From: Roseiarcus sp050010035
GTDB lineage: Bacteria > Pseudomonadota > Alphaproteobacteria > Rhizobiales > Beijerinckiaceae
Assembly (NCBI GenBank): GCA_050010035.1
Contig: JBEKLU010000042.1
Location: 1 to 39,315, forward strand
Direction: 5' to 3'
Length of the DNA: 39,315 nucleotides
Below, in pieces: positions 14,217-22,769 of this stretch (positions are counted from its first letter, which is position 1; every line of letters starts with the position of its first letter). The notes beneath the pieces were generated by a model that did no database searches, was not told where the DNA came from, and was given only the letters and a program-made list of their open reading frames with translations. The position numbers and the translations under genes are program-made.

Positions 14217-14612
14217 TCATGGCCTTTGCGCGGTGAACTGTCCGCTGACCCCCGGGCCGGCCCGTGAACGTCCACGATCCCCTGACGACATGGTCCGGAC
14301 CGAGTTGCCCGTTGAACGACGAAATGCCGGCCAGGCCGATGTTGTTGGTCGGGACCATACGCCATTGCCAGGTCTCGCTGCCGCCGACCGCGAGGCCGAC
14401 CGCGCTGCCCGCGTCGTTGGGCCCGGTGCGCGCGCCGGTCAGTTGATCGCCGTTTTGCTGGAAATCGCAGACGGGTCTGACGAGCGTGGCCAGATTGCCG
14501 CTGACCATGTGACCGCTCACGCTCCATTTGCCGGAAAAGTCGACGCTGTCGGCGCACAGGCGAAAAAGAGCGACGCAGCGAGCGTCCAGGCGAGTTTCGA
14601 ACCGATGTTCAT
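14217..14612 (-). pseudogene. Small secreted protein gene with two frameshifts
   Basis: Three reading frames together give one sensible protein of about 130 residues. The signal peptide MNIGSKLAWTLAASLFF lies in the frame of the ATG at 14612. DFSGKWSVSGHMVSGNLATLVRPVCDFQQNG and the following core, rich in Gly and Trp (WQWRM, GSWTFTGRPG), lie in a second frame. The ending GVSGQFTAQRP with a TGA at 14217-14219 lies in a third. The frame changes fall at a T5 run (about 14560-14568) and a G5 run (about 14254-14258). One more T and one fewer G would restore a continuous frame. The pattern resembles small periplasmic Rhizobiales proteins with repeated W.v.G motifs; function unknown. Either a true pseudogene or homopolymer sequence error. 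Confidence 0.65.
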
Positions 14613-14692
14613 GCGCGCGATCGACCGCTCGACTCGTCGAACCGGGCCTCTATGATCGAGCCGCGAACGAACGCGACGGGAGCCCTTGGGTC

Positions 14693-15859
14693 ATGAGCGC
14701 CGAAATCGAAACTCGCGCCAGGGCGATTCTGCAGCGCTTGGTCGCGTTCGACAGCGTGAGCGACCGATCGAATCTGGCGCTCGTCGATTACCTCGAGGGC
14801 TATTTTCGCGATCTCGGCGTGCCGACGACCCGCGCGCCCAACGCCGCCGGCGACAAGGCGGCGCTGCTGGCGACGATCGGGCCGACGGTCCCAGGCGGCG
14901 TCGTCCTCTCCGGCCACACCGACGTCGTGCCGGTCGAGGGGCAGATCTGGAGCGGCGATCCTTTTCAACTGCGCGAAATCGACGGGCGCCTCTATGGCCG
15001 CGGCGCTTGCGACATGAAGGGCTTCGACGCCGTCGTGCTGGCGATGGTCCCGGTCTTTCAGGCGGCCGGGCTCAAGCGCCCGATCCACATCGTGCTCAGC
15101 TACGACGAGGAAACGACGTGCCTGGGCTCGCTCGACGTCATCGCCGAGTTCGGGCACCGGACGCCGCGTCCTGCGCTGGCGATCGTCGGCGAGCCAACGA
15201 TGATGACGGTCGCCGACGCGCACAAGGGCGTGGCGACGTTCCGCACGCGGGTCACCGGCTTCGAGGCCCATTCGGCCAAGCCCGCGCTCGGGGCCAACGC
15301 GGTGGCGATCGCCTGCGACATCGTCAGCGAAATCGGCCGCCTGGCGCGCGCCTTCGAGGCGCCGGAGAAGCTCGATCCGCGATTCGATCCGCCTTATTCG
15401 ACCTTGCACGTCGGCATGATCCATGGCGGAACCGCGCGCAACATCCTGGCGCGCGAATGCGAGTTCCATTGGGAGTTCCGCGGCCTGCCGGGCGTCGCCA
15501 CCGCGACCGCGGCGGGGCTGGTGCAGGCCTTTGTCGACCAAGTCGCGCTGCCGCGCCTGACCCGCTTCGTCAGCGGGCCGAGCATCGTTACGACGATGGA
15601 GGTCGACGTTCCCGGACTCGGCGCGAAAGGCGCCGACGACGCGGCGACGCTGGCTCTCCGCCTCACCCGGTCCAATCACACCATCGCCGTGTCCTTCGCC
15701 ACCGAAGCCGGGCATTTCCAGCGCGCCGGACTGCCGACCGTCGTCTGCGGCCCCGGCTCGATCGATCAGGCCCACAAGCCCGACGAATTTCTCGCCGCGT
15801 CGCAGCTTTCGGCCTGCGTCGCCTTCATGCGCGGACTGGCGGACGAACTATCGCGGTGA
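14693..15859 (+). CDS. argE: Acetylornithine deacetylase (M20 metallopeptidase family)
   Basis: A 388-aa cytoplasmic enzyme that removes acetate from N-acetylornithine in arginine synthesis. The dinuclear zinc site of the M20 family is intact: His75 and Asp77 in SGHTDVVP, Asp107 in GRGACDMKG, the catalytic Glu139/Glu140 in SYDEETTC, the Glu of VGEPTMM, and the His of IDQAHKPDEF near the C-terminus. Length and the HKPDEF ending fit ArgE rather than DapE. The start is ATG 14693, with GGGAG about 10 bases upstream; the open frame before it is non-conserved. Its 3' end overlaps carA on the other strand by 12 bases, placing two arginine-pathway genes tail to tail. Confidence 0.9.
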   Translation: MSAEIETRARAILQRLVAFDSVSDRSNLALVDYLEGYFRDLGVPTTRAPNAAGDKAALLATIGPTVPGGVVLSGHTDVVPVEGQIWSGDPFQLREIDGRLYGRGACDMKGFDAVVLAMVPVFQAAGLKRPIHIVLSYDEETTCLGSLDVIAEFGHRTPRPALAIVGEPTMMTVADAHKGVATFRTRVTGFEAHSAKPALGANAVAIACDIVSEIGRLARAFEAPEKLDPRFDPPYSTLHVGMIHGGTARNILARECEFHWEFRGLPGVATATAAGLVQAFVDQVALPRLTRFVSGPSIVTTMEVDVPGLGAKGADDAATLALRLTRSNHTIAVSFATEAGHFQRAGLPTVVCGPGSIDQAHKPDEFLAASQLSACVAFMRGLADELSR

Positions 15860-17089
15860 AGGGGAGGCCGCTTTCGCCGCCGCCATCGCCTCGACGAAGC
15901 GGCGGAAGAGATAATGGCTGTCGCGCGGCCCCGGCGAAGCCTCGGGGTGATACTGCACGGAGAAGGCCGGCCGATCGCTCAGCGCGATGCCGCAGTTCGA
16001 GCCGTCGAACAGCGAGACGTGGGTCTGCCGCACGTTGTCGGGCAGGGTCGCGGCGTCGACCGCGAAACCGTGGTTCATCGAAACGATCTCGACCTTGTCG
16101 GTGGTGAAATCCTTGACCGGGTGATTGGCGCCGTGGTGGCCCTGCGGCATCTTGATCGTGCGCGCGCCGACCGCCAATCCCAGCATCTGGTGGCCGAGAC
16201 AAATCCCGAACAGCGGGATGCGCGTCTCCAGCAGCGCCCGGATCGTCGGCACCGCGTATTTGCCGGTTTCGGCCGGATCGCCCGGCCCGTTCGACAGGAA
16301 GACGCCGTCTGGCTTCAGCGCGAGAATGTCCTCGGCCGAAGCCGTCGCGGGCACGACCGTCACCGCGCAGCCGCAATCGCTGAGCAGCCGCAAAATGTTG
16401 CGCTTGATGCCGTAGTCGATGGCGACGACGCGATAATCGGCGCGCTGGCGCGTGCCATAGCCGTGATCGAACGTCCAGCTCGTCTGATCCCAGTCGTAGC
16501 GCTGCGTCGCGGTGACCGTGGGCACGAGGTCCATGCCGTCGATCCCCGGCCAGGCCGCCGCCTCGGCGGCGAGAGCGGCGCGATCGAATTGGCCGTCGGG
16601 GCTGTGCGCGATGACGGCGTTGGGCATGCCGGACTGACGGATCATCGCGGTCAGGGCGCGGGTGTCGACGCCGGTAAGGCCGATGATCCCGCGCGCTTTG
16701 AGCCAGTCGTCGAGGCGGCGCGTGGCGCGGTAGCTCGAGGCCTCGCCGATCTCGGCGCGAAAGATCGCGCCGCGCGCGCCGGCCGAGGCCGCCAGGTTGA
16801 CGGTCTCGATGTCCTCCTCGTTGGTCCCGACGACGCCGATGTGCGGGAAGGTGAAGGTGATGATCTGCCCGGCGTAGGAGGGATCGGTGAGGATTTCCTC
16901 GTAGCCGGTCATCGCCGTGTTGAAGCACACTTCGCCGACCGCCGAGCCGGTCGCGCCGACGCCGAAGCCTTCGATGGTCTGGCCGTTGGCGAGAATCAGC
17001 AGCGCAGTCGGGCGCCGCGCGCTCCATCCCTGGCGGGCCTCGCCTTGAACCGGCCTTGCCGTTTGACTAAGAGTGGTTGCGCCTGACAT
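15848..17089 (-). CDS. carA: Carbamoyl-phosphate synthase small subunit
   Basis: A 413-aa glutaminase subunit that passes ammonia to CarB for carbamoyl phosphate, feeding arginine and pyrimidines. The N-terminal CPSase_sm domain is visible (LILANGQTIEGFGVGATGSAVGEVCFNTAMTGYEE-type region, residues 30-65). The C-terminal class I amidotransferase shows the nucleophile Cys in FGICLGHQ, SNGPGDP, and the His-Glu pair in VQYHPEASPGP. A 30-residue N-terminal extension is usual in alphaproteobacteria. ATG 17089 is followed at once by plausible sequence and diverges from yqeY with a 76-base gap. carB is not in the window, so the subunits are encoded apart. The 3' end overlaps argE by 12 bases. Confidence 0.96.
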   Translation of the reverse strand: MSGATTLSQTARPVQGEARQGWSARRPTALLILANGQTIEGFGVGATGSAVGEVCFNTAMTGYEEILTDPSYAGQIITFTFPHIGVVGTNEEDIETVNLAASAGARGAIFRAEIGEASSYRATRRLDDWLKARGIIGLTGVDTRALTAMIRQSGMPNAVIAHSPDGQFDRAALAAEAAAWPGIDGMDLVPTVTATQRYDWDQTSWTFDHGYGTRQRADYRVVAIDYGIKRNILRLLSDCGCAVTVVPATASAEDILALKPDGVFLSNGPGDPAETGKYAVPTIRALLETRIPLFGICLGHQMLGLAVGARTIKMPQGHHGANHPVKDFTTDKVEIVSMNHGFAVDAATLPDNVRQTHVSLFDGSNCGIALSDRPAFSVQYHPEASPGPRDSHYLFRRFVEAMAAAKAASPSPR

Positions 17090-17165
17090 GAGCCTGTGCT
17101 TAAGCGCCCGCGGCGCCGCGCGTCAAGCCGAACGGGACCGCGGCCAACCCCCTTAAAGAGGACCC

Positions 17166-17633
17166 ATGGCCGAATCGATTGCAATGCGCGACACAGTGGC
17201 CGCGCAAATGAAAGCGGCGATGAAGTCGGGCGACAAGGTCCGGGTCGGCGCGCTTCGCCTCATGATGGCGGCGCTGAAAGAGCGCGAAATCGAAGCGCGC
17301 GGCGCCGGCAAGATCGTCAGCCGCGCCGACGAACTGGCGTTGCTGACCAAGATGGTCAAGTCGCGCCAGGAATCGCTCGCCATTTACCAGCAGGCCGGCC
17401 GCACCGATCTCGCCGCGCAGGAAAGCGCGGAGATCGCCGTCATCGGCGAATTTCTGCCCAAGCAGATGGACGAGGCGGAAGTGACCGCCGCGGCCAAGGC
17501 GGCCGTCGCAGCGACCGGCGCCGCCAGCCTCAAGGACATGGGCAAGGTCATCGCCGCGCTCAAGGAAAGCTATCCCGGCCAGATGGATTTCGCCAAGGCG
17601 AGCGCGATCGTGAAGGGGCTGCTGACGAGCTGA
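17166..17633 (+). CDS. GatB/YqeY-domain protein
   Basis: A 155-aa protein of the YqeY family (about 150 aa), resembling the tail domain of GatB that contacts tRNA. Conserved stretches include LRDTVAAQMKAAMKSGDK-like residues, VGALRLMMAALKEREIEARG, ELALLTKMVKSRQESLAIY, EFLPKQMDEAEV and DMGKVIAALKESYPGQMDF. The biochemical role is not settled. AAAGAGG precedes ATG 17166. In most alphaproteobacteria the order is carA, divergent yqeY, then dnaG and rpoD. Here dnaG is absent and ubiK follows instead, a local rearrangement. The carA-yqeY promoter gap is 76 bases. Confidence 0.9.
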   Translation: MAESIAMRDTVAAQMKAAMKSGDKVRVGALRLMMAALKEREIEARGAGKIVSRADELALLTKMVKSRQESLAIYQQAGRTDLAAQESAEIAVIGEFLPKQMDEAEVTAAAKAAVAATGAASLKDMGKVIAALKESYPGQMDFAKASAIVKGLLTS

Positions 17634-17720
17634 TCGCGGCCGTTCCCTTGCGTGCGGCGCCGCCGCGCGCCACATAGATTTTCGCAAGGCACCCTTTATC
17701 AGTCCTTTCGGAGTTTCGCG

Positions 17721-17981
17721 ATGCCCCAGACCCGCAGCCGCATATTCGACGATTTCTCGCGCCTGATCACCGACGCGGCCGGGCTCGCCGAGGGCGCGCG
17801 GCGCGAAGTCGAAACGCTCGCCAGGGCGCAGCTCGAGCGCCTGATGGCCCGCATGGATTTCGTTTCGCGCGAGGAATTCGACGCGGTGCGCGAAATGGCC
17901 GGGCTCGCCCGCGCTCAGAACGAGAAGCTCGAGGCCCGCATCGCCGCGCTCGAGGCCAAGCTGGCCCAGCCCAATTCTTGA
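17721..17981 (+). CDS. ubiK: UbiK-type accessory factor (BMFP domain)
   Basis: An 86-aa, highly charged, largely coiled-coil protein (IFDDFSRLITDAAGLAEGARREVETLARAQLERLMARMDFVSREEFDAVREMA...EKLEARIAALEAKL, residues 9-80). This matches the BMFP/UbiK family, a trimerising accessory factor for ubiquinone synthesis that works with UbiJ and the lipid phase. The SREEFDAVREM signature is typical. ATG 17721 has GGAG 8 bases before it. It lies 87 bases after yqeY on the same strand. The longer frame upstream of the ATG is not conserved. Confidence 0.87.
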   Translation: MPQTRSRIFDDFSRLITDAAGLAEGARREVETLARAQLERLMARMDFVSREEFDAVREMAGLARAQNEKLEARIAALEAKLAQPNS

Positions 17982-18255
17982 CGCCCGGCTCCCCGGGACT
18001 GGCGCCGAGGGCTCCGCGCCCGGTTCGACGGCGTCGAGAACGCCGCCAGCGGCATGATTCGCCATAGCGATTCTGTGGACGAAGCGGCGAGCGCGGTTTA
18101 CGCCGCGCCGCGAATCATCGAGTCTGTCGTCATTCGATCGGCGCGCCGGCGCGTAAGGCCGGCGCAAGCGATTCGGCGCGTTAATGCGACGTCGACCGCC
18201 GATATCCGCGTAGCGTGCCGCCCAATCCCGCCACCGCTCCAGCGAAAGCTCATCG

Positions 18256-18759
18256 ATGATCGCCAATCAAAACCAGCCCGCCGAGCGTCCCGAACATCCC
18301 GTGGACGTCGTCGAGCGGCTCGCCGCGCTGAACGAATGGGCCTTCGATCGCGCCGACGAAGACGAGATCTCGATCCTCGTGGCCGGCGCCTGGGCGCATT
18401 ACGAGGTCGCGTTCACCTGGCTGCCGGAAATCGAGTCGCTGCACGTCAGCTGCTCCTTCGATCTGAAGATTCCGGTGCGCCGGCGAGCGGAAATCACGGC
18501 GCTCGTCCAGTTGATCAACGAACAATTGTGGCTCGGCCATTTCGATCTGTGGAGCCGCGAAGACATCGTGATGTTCCGTCACGCGCATTGCCTTTCCGGC
18601 GGCGCGCAGCCGAGCGACTCGCAGTGCCGCACCATCGTCGACGCCGCGCTCAGCGCCTGCGAGAACTACTACCAAGCCTTCCAATTCGTCCTCTGGGCCG
18701 GCCGCAGCGCCCGCGAAGCGATGGACCTGGCGATGTTCGAGACCCAGGGCAACGCCTGA
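18256..18759 (+). CDS. YbjN-domain protein
   Basis: A 167-aa protein of the YbjN family, a type III secretion chaperone-like fold found across proteobacteria. Seen here are NPVDVVERLAALNEWAFDRADEDEISILVAG-type opening residues, TWLPEIESLHVSCSFDLKIP, LVQLINEQLWLGHFDLWSREDIVMFRHAH and SACENYYQAFQFVLWAGRSAREAM. Molecular role is unknown; in alphaproteobacteria the gene normally sits directly before proC. proC is not present downstream here, which points to a break in gene order after this gene. The 274 bases before it (17982-18255) hold only unannotated GC-rich sequence. Confidence 0.88.
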   Translation: MIANQNQPAERPEHPVDVVERLAALNEWAFDRADEDEISILVAGAWAHYEVAFTWLPEIESLHVSCSFDLKIPVRRRAEITALVQLINEQLWLGHFDLWSREDIVMFRHAHCLSGGAQPSDSQCRTIVDAALSACENYYQAFQFVLWAGRSAREAMDLAMFETQGNA

Positions 18760-19231
18760 GCGCGCAAAGCGAGGCGGGCCGGGCTTGGCGGACGTGGCAA
18801 ATCGCCGCGCCGCGCCCGACGGGCCGAGAGACGATCGGAGAAGCGAGCTCGGCGCAATTCTGATTTTCGGAAGGAAAGCGCGAGGGCATCGACTTTAGCT
18901 GCGCCGCCTATCCGGTTAAGCCTGCTTTCCCTGCAAATAGCGCGAGAATCTCTTTGCCGCCGACATCGGCGAGCGGCGGACTCGATCGCAGTCTATTTGC
19001 ACGGCTGCAATGGGCGGGGCGCGCCGATCGCGATCGGCTTGCTCGGCGACCATTTTGCGGCACGCGCCGCCATTCGACGGCCGTCTCGACTCCTCGGAAG
19101 AGCGCCGTCCCCGTCCAACTGCGCCAAGATACCGCGTGGCGCCGAGAACCGTCATGCATTAGCATTTACATTAGACTAATTCGCGGAGTTCGATCAGCCC
19201 CGCCGATCGGTCTGATGGGTCGCCTATCGGT
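18760..19231. other. Intergenic region ahead of the cytochrome bd operon
   Basis: Roughly 470 bases with no frame I can support on either strand. TGCAAATAG near 18930 and CTATTTGCA near 18993 form a loose 9-bp inverted pair about 55 bases apart. The AT-rich patch around 19155-19178 (GCATTTACATTAGACTAATT) is the most promoter-like stretch for the operon downstream. No FNR box (TTGAT-N4-ATCAA) was found. Confidence 0.45.
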
Positions 19232-19486
19232 ATGCACACGCTTCCAGATCAAGACGTCTCGCGGGCCGCGCTCCGGTCGTGTTTCGTCGGAGCGCTCGCC
19301 GCAGTCTTCGGCGCAGCGCTTCCTGTCGGAGGCCTGTTCCTTCCCGATTTCCCTGAATTCGCGCCGACCTCCGCGGGCGGCGCGTCTGCATGGGAACGGA
19401 TCGGTCCGCCCGTCCCGTTCGCGGCCTGCGGTCGCTTCGCCGGCCCGGCTTGTTTCGGCAAGGACGTTCGTAACGATGACCACTGA
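19232..19486 (+). CDS. Possible 84-aa ORF overlapping cydP
   Basis: An ATG frame with codon use like neighbouring genes (third positions mostly G or C). It contains one hydrophobic stretch, SCFVGALAAVFGAALPVGGLFL (residues 17-38), then a Gly/Pro-rich tail. Its TGA overlaps the cydP-like start by 11 bases, the kind of overlap that suggests translational coupling. There is no ribosome site before the ATG and I know no homologue, so it may be chance. If real, it would be a small membrane protein expressed with the bd oxidase. Confidence 0.3.
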   Translation: MHTLPDQDVSRAALRSCFVGALAAVFGAALPVGGLFLPDFPEFAPTSAGGASAWERIGPPVPFAACGRFAGPACFGKDVRNDDH

Positions 19487-19697
19487 TCCGCCTACGCATC
19501 CCGTCCTGTCGTCGATCGGCGATTTCGTGCTCGCGGGACTCAGGCCGCGGACGCCGCTCGCAAGAGCGATCGTCTTCGTCCTCGTCCTCAAGCTCGTTCT
19601 CGTCGCGTCGATGCAGGTCTTCCTGCTCTGCAGTTCGGCGCAACCGGATGTCAGCGCACTGACGATCCAACGTGTTCTCGGCCCGGTAAATCATTAG
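19476..19697 (+). CDS. cydP: CydP-like small subunit of cytochrome bd oxidase
   Basis: A 73-aa protein with one membrane helix (PLARAIVFVLVLKLVLVASMQVFLL, about 27-51) followed by PDVSALTIQRVLG. The helix with a central LKL motif and the short D-V-x-x-hydrophobic tail resemble the putative small subunit CydP described beside cydAB in proteobacteria. CydA starts 20 bases after its stop. AAGGA lies about 11 bases before ATG 19476. Alternatives are a DUF4492-like small protein or an unrelated single-pass peptide. Its position at the head of the operon is the main support. Confidence 0.6.
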   Translation: MTTDPPTHPVLSSIGDFVLAGLRPRTPLARAIVFVLVLKLVLVASMQVFLLCSSAQPDVSALTIQRVLGPVNH

Positions 19698-19716
19698 AAC
19701 TTCGAGAGGTTCTCAA

Positions 19717-21282
19717 ATGCACACCATAGACCCGATGAGCTTGGCGCGACTCCAGTTCGCGCTGACGGCGCTCTATCACTTCCTATTTGTTCCTCTCACG
19801 TTGGGGCTATCGTTCCTGCTGGCGATCATGGAAAGCGCCTACGTCATGACCGGCCGCGAGATCTGGCGGGACATGACGAAATTCTGGGGCAAGCTCTTCG
19901 GCATCAACTTCGCCATGGGCGTCGCCACCGGCATCACGATGGAGTTCCAGTTCGGCACCAACTGGGCCTATTATTCGCATTACGTCGGCGACATCTTCGG
20001 GGCGCCGCTCGCCATCGAAGGCCTGATGGCGTTCTTCCTCGAGTCGACCTTCGTCGGCCTCTTCTTCTTCGGCTGGGGCAGGCTGTCGAAAGTCGGCCAT
20101 CTCATCGTCACCTGGCTCGTCGCCACCGGCTCGAACCTCTCGGCGGTGTGGATCCTGATCGCCAACGGCTGGATGCAGAATCCGGCCGGCGCGACGTTCA
20201 ATCCCGACACCATGCGCATGGAGCTGAGCTCGTTCTGGGACTTGATCTTCAACCCCGTCGCGCAGTCGAAGTTCGTGCACACGGTCAGCGCCGGATACGT
20301 CTGCGGATCGCTCTTCGTCCTGGCGATTTCGTCCTGGTATCTGCTGCGCGGGTGCCACTTGGCCTTCGCCAAGCGTTCGATCATCGTCGCTTCGGCTTTC
20401 GGGCTGGCCTCGTCCTTGTCCGTCGTGGTTCTCGGCGACGAGAGCGGCTACAACGTGACCGAAAACCAGAAGATGAAGCTCGCCGCGATCGAGGCGATGT
20501 GGAAGACCGAGCCGGCGCCGGCCGGGTTCGCGCTGTTCGCCATTCCCGACACGGCGGCGCAGGTCAATCGATACGAAATCGAGATTCCCTGGGCGCTCGG
20601 ACTGATCGCGACCCGATCGTTCGATCAACCCGTCGAAGGCATTCTCGATCTCGTCGCCAAGGCGCAACAGAGGATCAAGGACGGCCTCATCGCCTATGAC
20701 GCGCTTCAGCGTCTGAGCAAGGATCGCACCGACAAGGACGCGCGACAGCTCCTGACGGCGCACGCGGCCGACCTCGGTCACGCCTTGTTGTTGAAGCGAT
20801 ACGTCGACGATCCGCGCACCGCCGACGACGCGACGATCGCCCGCGCCGCCCAGGATGTCGTGCCCAACGTCGCGGCGCTGTTCTGGTCGTTCCGCATCAT
20901 GGTCGGCCTGGGCTTCTATTTCATCGTGCTGTTCGCGGTGACGTTCTGGAAGACCAGCAAGCGCCAGTTCGACAGCCGCGGCCTCCTGAGGACCCTCGTC
21001 TGGTCGTGGCCGCTGCCGTGGGTGGCGATCGAGTTGGGATGGATGGTGGCGGAGTATGGTCGTCAACCCTGGGCGGTCGACGGCGTTCTTCCGACCTTTC
21101 TCGGATCGTCGGCGTTGTCCTCCGCGCAGGTTCTGTTCACGCTGTGCGGGTTTGTCCTGTTCTATTCGACGCTGCTCGTCGTCGACGTGATCCTGATGCG
21201 TAAGTACATCGGCATGGGGCCGGTCGAGGCCCTCTATCCCGCCGCGCCATCGATCAACCCCGCGCCTGTTCCGGCCGAGTGA
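19717..21282 (+). CDS. cydA: Cytochrome bd ubiquinol oxidase subunit I
   Basis: A 521-aa integral membrane subunit of the bd oxidase, which oxidises ubiquinol and reduces oxygen to water with high affinity. Haem ligands are all present, offset by two from E. coli: His21, His188 and Met395. The conserved Glu101 and Glu109 lie in EGLMAFFLES. The quinol-site Lys254 and Glu259 lie in GDESGYNVTENQKMKLAAIEAM. The long Q-loop (about 240-385) marks the L-type rather than the cyanide-insensitive short form. GAGAGG precedes ATG 19717. It is followed after 10 bases by cydB. No cydDC assembly transporter is in the window. Confidence 0.96.
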   Translation: MHTIDPMSLARLQFALTALYHFLFVPLTLGLSFLLAIMESAYVMTGREIWRDMTKFWGKLFGINFAMGVATGITMEFQFGTNWAYYSHYVGDIFGAPLAIEGLMAFFLESTFVGLFFFGWGRLSKVGHLIVTWLVATGSNLSAVWILIANGWMQNPAGATFNPDTMRMELSSFWDLIFNPVAQSKFVHTVSAGYVCGSLFVLAISSWYLLRGCHLAFAKRSIIVASAFGLASSLSVVVLGDESGYNVTENQKMKLAAIEAMWKTEPAPAGFALFAIPDTAAQVNRYEIEIPWALGLIATRSFDQPVEGILDLVAKAQQRIKDGLIAYDALQRLSKDRTDKDARQLLTAHAADLGHALLLKRYVDDPRTADDATIARAAQDVVPNVAALFWSFRIMVGLGFYFIVLFAVTFWKTSKRQFDSRGLLRTLVWSWPLPWVAIELGWMVAEYGRQPWAVDGVLPTFLGSSALSSAQVLFTLCGFVLFYSTLLVVDVILMRKYIGMGPVEALYPAAPSINPAPVPAE

Positions 21283-21292
21283 GGAAACGAAC

Positions 21293-22444
21293 ATGTCCAT
21301 TCCGATCGACTACGAAATCCTCCGCCTGATCTGGTGGCTCTTTCTCGGCGTGCTGCTCATCGGCTTCGCCATCATGGACGGCTTCGACCTCGGCGCCGCG
21401 ACGCTGTTGCCCTTCGTCGCGCGAACCGACGTCGAGCGGCGCGTCGCCCTCAACGCGATCGGTCCCGTCTGGGACGGCAACCAGGTCTGGTTGCTGCTCG
21501 GCGGCGGCGCGATCTTCGCGGCTTGGCCGGCGATTTACGCAGCAGCGTTCTCGGGCTTCTATCTCGCGATGTTTCTCGTGCTGGCGGCGCTGATCGTGCG
21601 TCCCGTAGGCTTCGAGTTCCGCAACAAGATCGGCAATCCCACGTGGCGCGCGTTTTGGGACTACGCGCTGTTCGTCGGCGGGCTCGTGCCCTCGCTGGTC
21701 TTCGGCGTGGCGATCGGCAATCTCTTGCAGGGCGTGCCGTTCCGCATCGACAACGACATGCGGGTTCTCTACGAGGGGTCCGGCCTCTTCGAACTGCTCA
21801 ATCCGTTCGGCCTATTGTGCGGGCTGGTGTCGCTCTCCATGCTCGTCTCGCATGGCGCGACGTATCTCGTCCTGAAGAGCGAAGACCCGGTGAAAAACCG
21901 CGCGCGCTGGGTGGCTTCGCGCGGTCCGCTGGTCACGGTCGTGCTGTTCGCGCTGGCCGGCGTTTGGATCGCCCTCGGCGTCAAGGGCTACGTGATCACC
22001 AACGCGATCCCGGCCGACGGCCCGTCCAACCCGCTGCTGAAGACGGTCGCGCAAGCGCCCGGCGCCTGGCTCGCGAATTATTCGAGCCATCCGTGGATGG
22101 CGCTGGCGCCCATCCTCGCCATCGCGGGAGGGCTGTTGACCGCGCTTCTGTCGGCGCGCGGCAAGGCGGGGCTTGCGTTCATCACCAGCGGCGTCGGCAT
22201 TCTCGGCGTCATCGCGACCGCGGGCGTCAGCATGTTCCCGTTCCTGCTGCCCTCCAGCCTCGATCCGGCGGCGAGCCTGACGGTGTGGGACGCCTCGTCG
22301 AGCCAGCGAACGCTGTTCGTCATGCTCATCGCGACGCTGATCTTCCTGCCCATCGTGATCGCCTACACCAGTTGGGCGTTTTACACCATGCGGGCGCCGG
22401 TCACGGCGGCGCAGGTTCGCGACAACAGCCCCAGTCTCTACTGA
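21293..22444 (+). CDS. cydB: Cytochrome bd ubiquinol oxidase subunit II
   Basis: A 383-aa polytopic subunit that supports the haem cluster of CydA. Family marks include DYEILRLIWWLFLGVLLIGFAIMDGFDLGAATLLPF-type first helix region (MDGFDLG), NAIGPVWDGNQVWLLLGGGAIFAAWP, and FEFRNKIGNPTWRAFWD. Length is normal (about 380). It begins 10 bases after cydA and has GAGGAA upstream of ATG 21293. cydX follows 12 bases after the stop. All signs are of a working operon. Confidence 0.96.
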   Translation: MSIPIDYEILRLIWWLFLGVLLIGFAIMDGFDLGAATLLPFVARTDVERRVALNAIGPVWDGNQVWLLLGGGAIFAAWPAIYAAAFSGFYLAMFLVLAALIVRPVGFEFRNKIGNPTWRAFWDYALFVGGLVPSLVFGVAIGNLLQGVPFRIDNDMRVLYEGSGLFELLNPFGLLCGLVSLSMLVSHGATYLVLKSEDPVKNRARWVASRGPLVTVVLFALAGVWIALGVKGYVITNAIPADGPSNPLLKTVAQAPGAWLANYSSHPWMALAPILAIAGGLLTALLSARGKAGLAFITSGVGILGVIATAGVSMFPFLLPSSLDPAASLTVWDASSSQRTLFVMLIATLIFLPIVIAYTSWAFYTMRAPVTAAQVRDNSPSLY

Positions 22445-22456
22445 AGGGAAACGATC

Positions 22457-22564
22457 ATGTGGTATTTCGCGTGGGCGCTCGGCATCGGCTTCGCCACGGG
22501 CTGCGGCATTCTCAACGCGCTGTGGCACGAGCTTCATATGCCCGAGGAGTCGATTAGAGACTGA
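22457..22564 (+). CDS. cydX: CydX-type small subunit of cytochrome bd oxidase
   Basis: A 35-aa peptide, too short for usual ORF lists: MWYFAWALGIGFATGC then GILNALWHELHMPEES. The MWYFxWxLG opening and one helix are the signature of CydX/YbgT, which sits at the CydA haem b595 side and is needed for full oxidase activity. AAGGGAA lies 8 bases before the ATG, and the gene starts 12 bases after cydB. The length is typical (30-40 aa). Confidence 0.93.
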   Translation: MWYFAWALGIGFATGCGILNALWHELHMPEESIRD

Positions 22565-22579
22565 AGCCTTCCGTCACCT

Positions 22580-22603
22580 CGGGGAGGTTTCGAAACCTCC
22601 CCG
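22580..22603 (+). terminator. Perfect hairpin after the cyd operon
   Basis: A self-complementary 24-base sequence (CGGGGAGGTTTC and its mirror) starts 16 bases after the cydX stop. The T-run after it is poor, so termination is likely but not certain. The following 170 bases up to rpmF hold a second small palindrome, CCTTCGTTCGAAGG, and no gene. Confidence 0.6.
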
Positions 22604-22769
22604 GGGGCTCCCTCGCCGCCGCGCGAGGCATAGAACCCTTCGTTCGAAGGAACCTGCGCCGCCCCTGGCCAAGGGGCTGGCGCCGGCGCGCGTTTGCGTG
22701 TAAGAGCCCCGCTTCCCATTCCCTTGCCGTCGGCGACGACGCCGGCCGGCGCGCCTTTTGGAGTTTTCG

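Noticed and set aside
18908..19165. Reverse frames of about 80 codons before the cyd operon
   Set aside because: Arg/Ser-rich composition typical of non-coding GC-rich DNA, no ribosome site, no recognisable motif.
22610..22660. GTTCGAAGG in CCTTCGTTCGAAGG as a possible tRNA T-arm
   Set aside because: No acceptor, D-arm or anticodon stem can be built around it on either strand.
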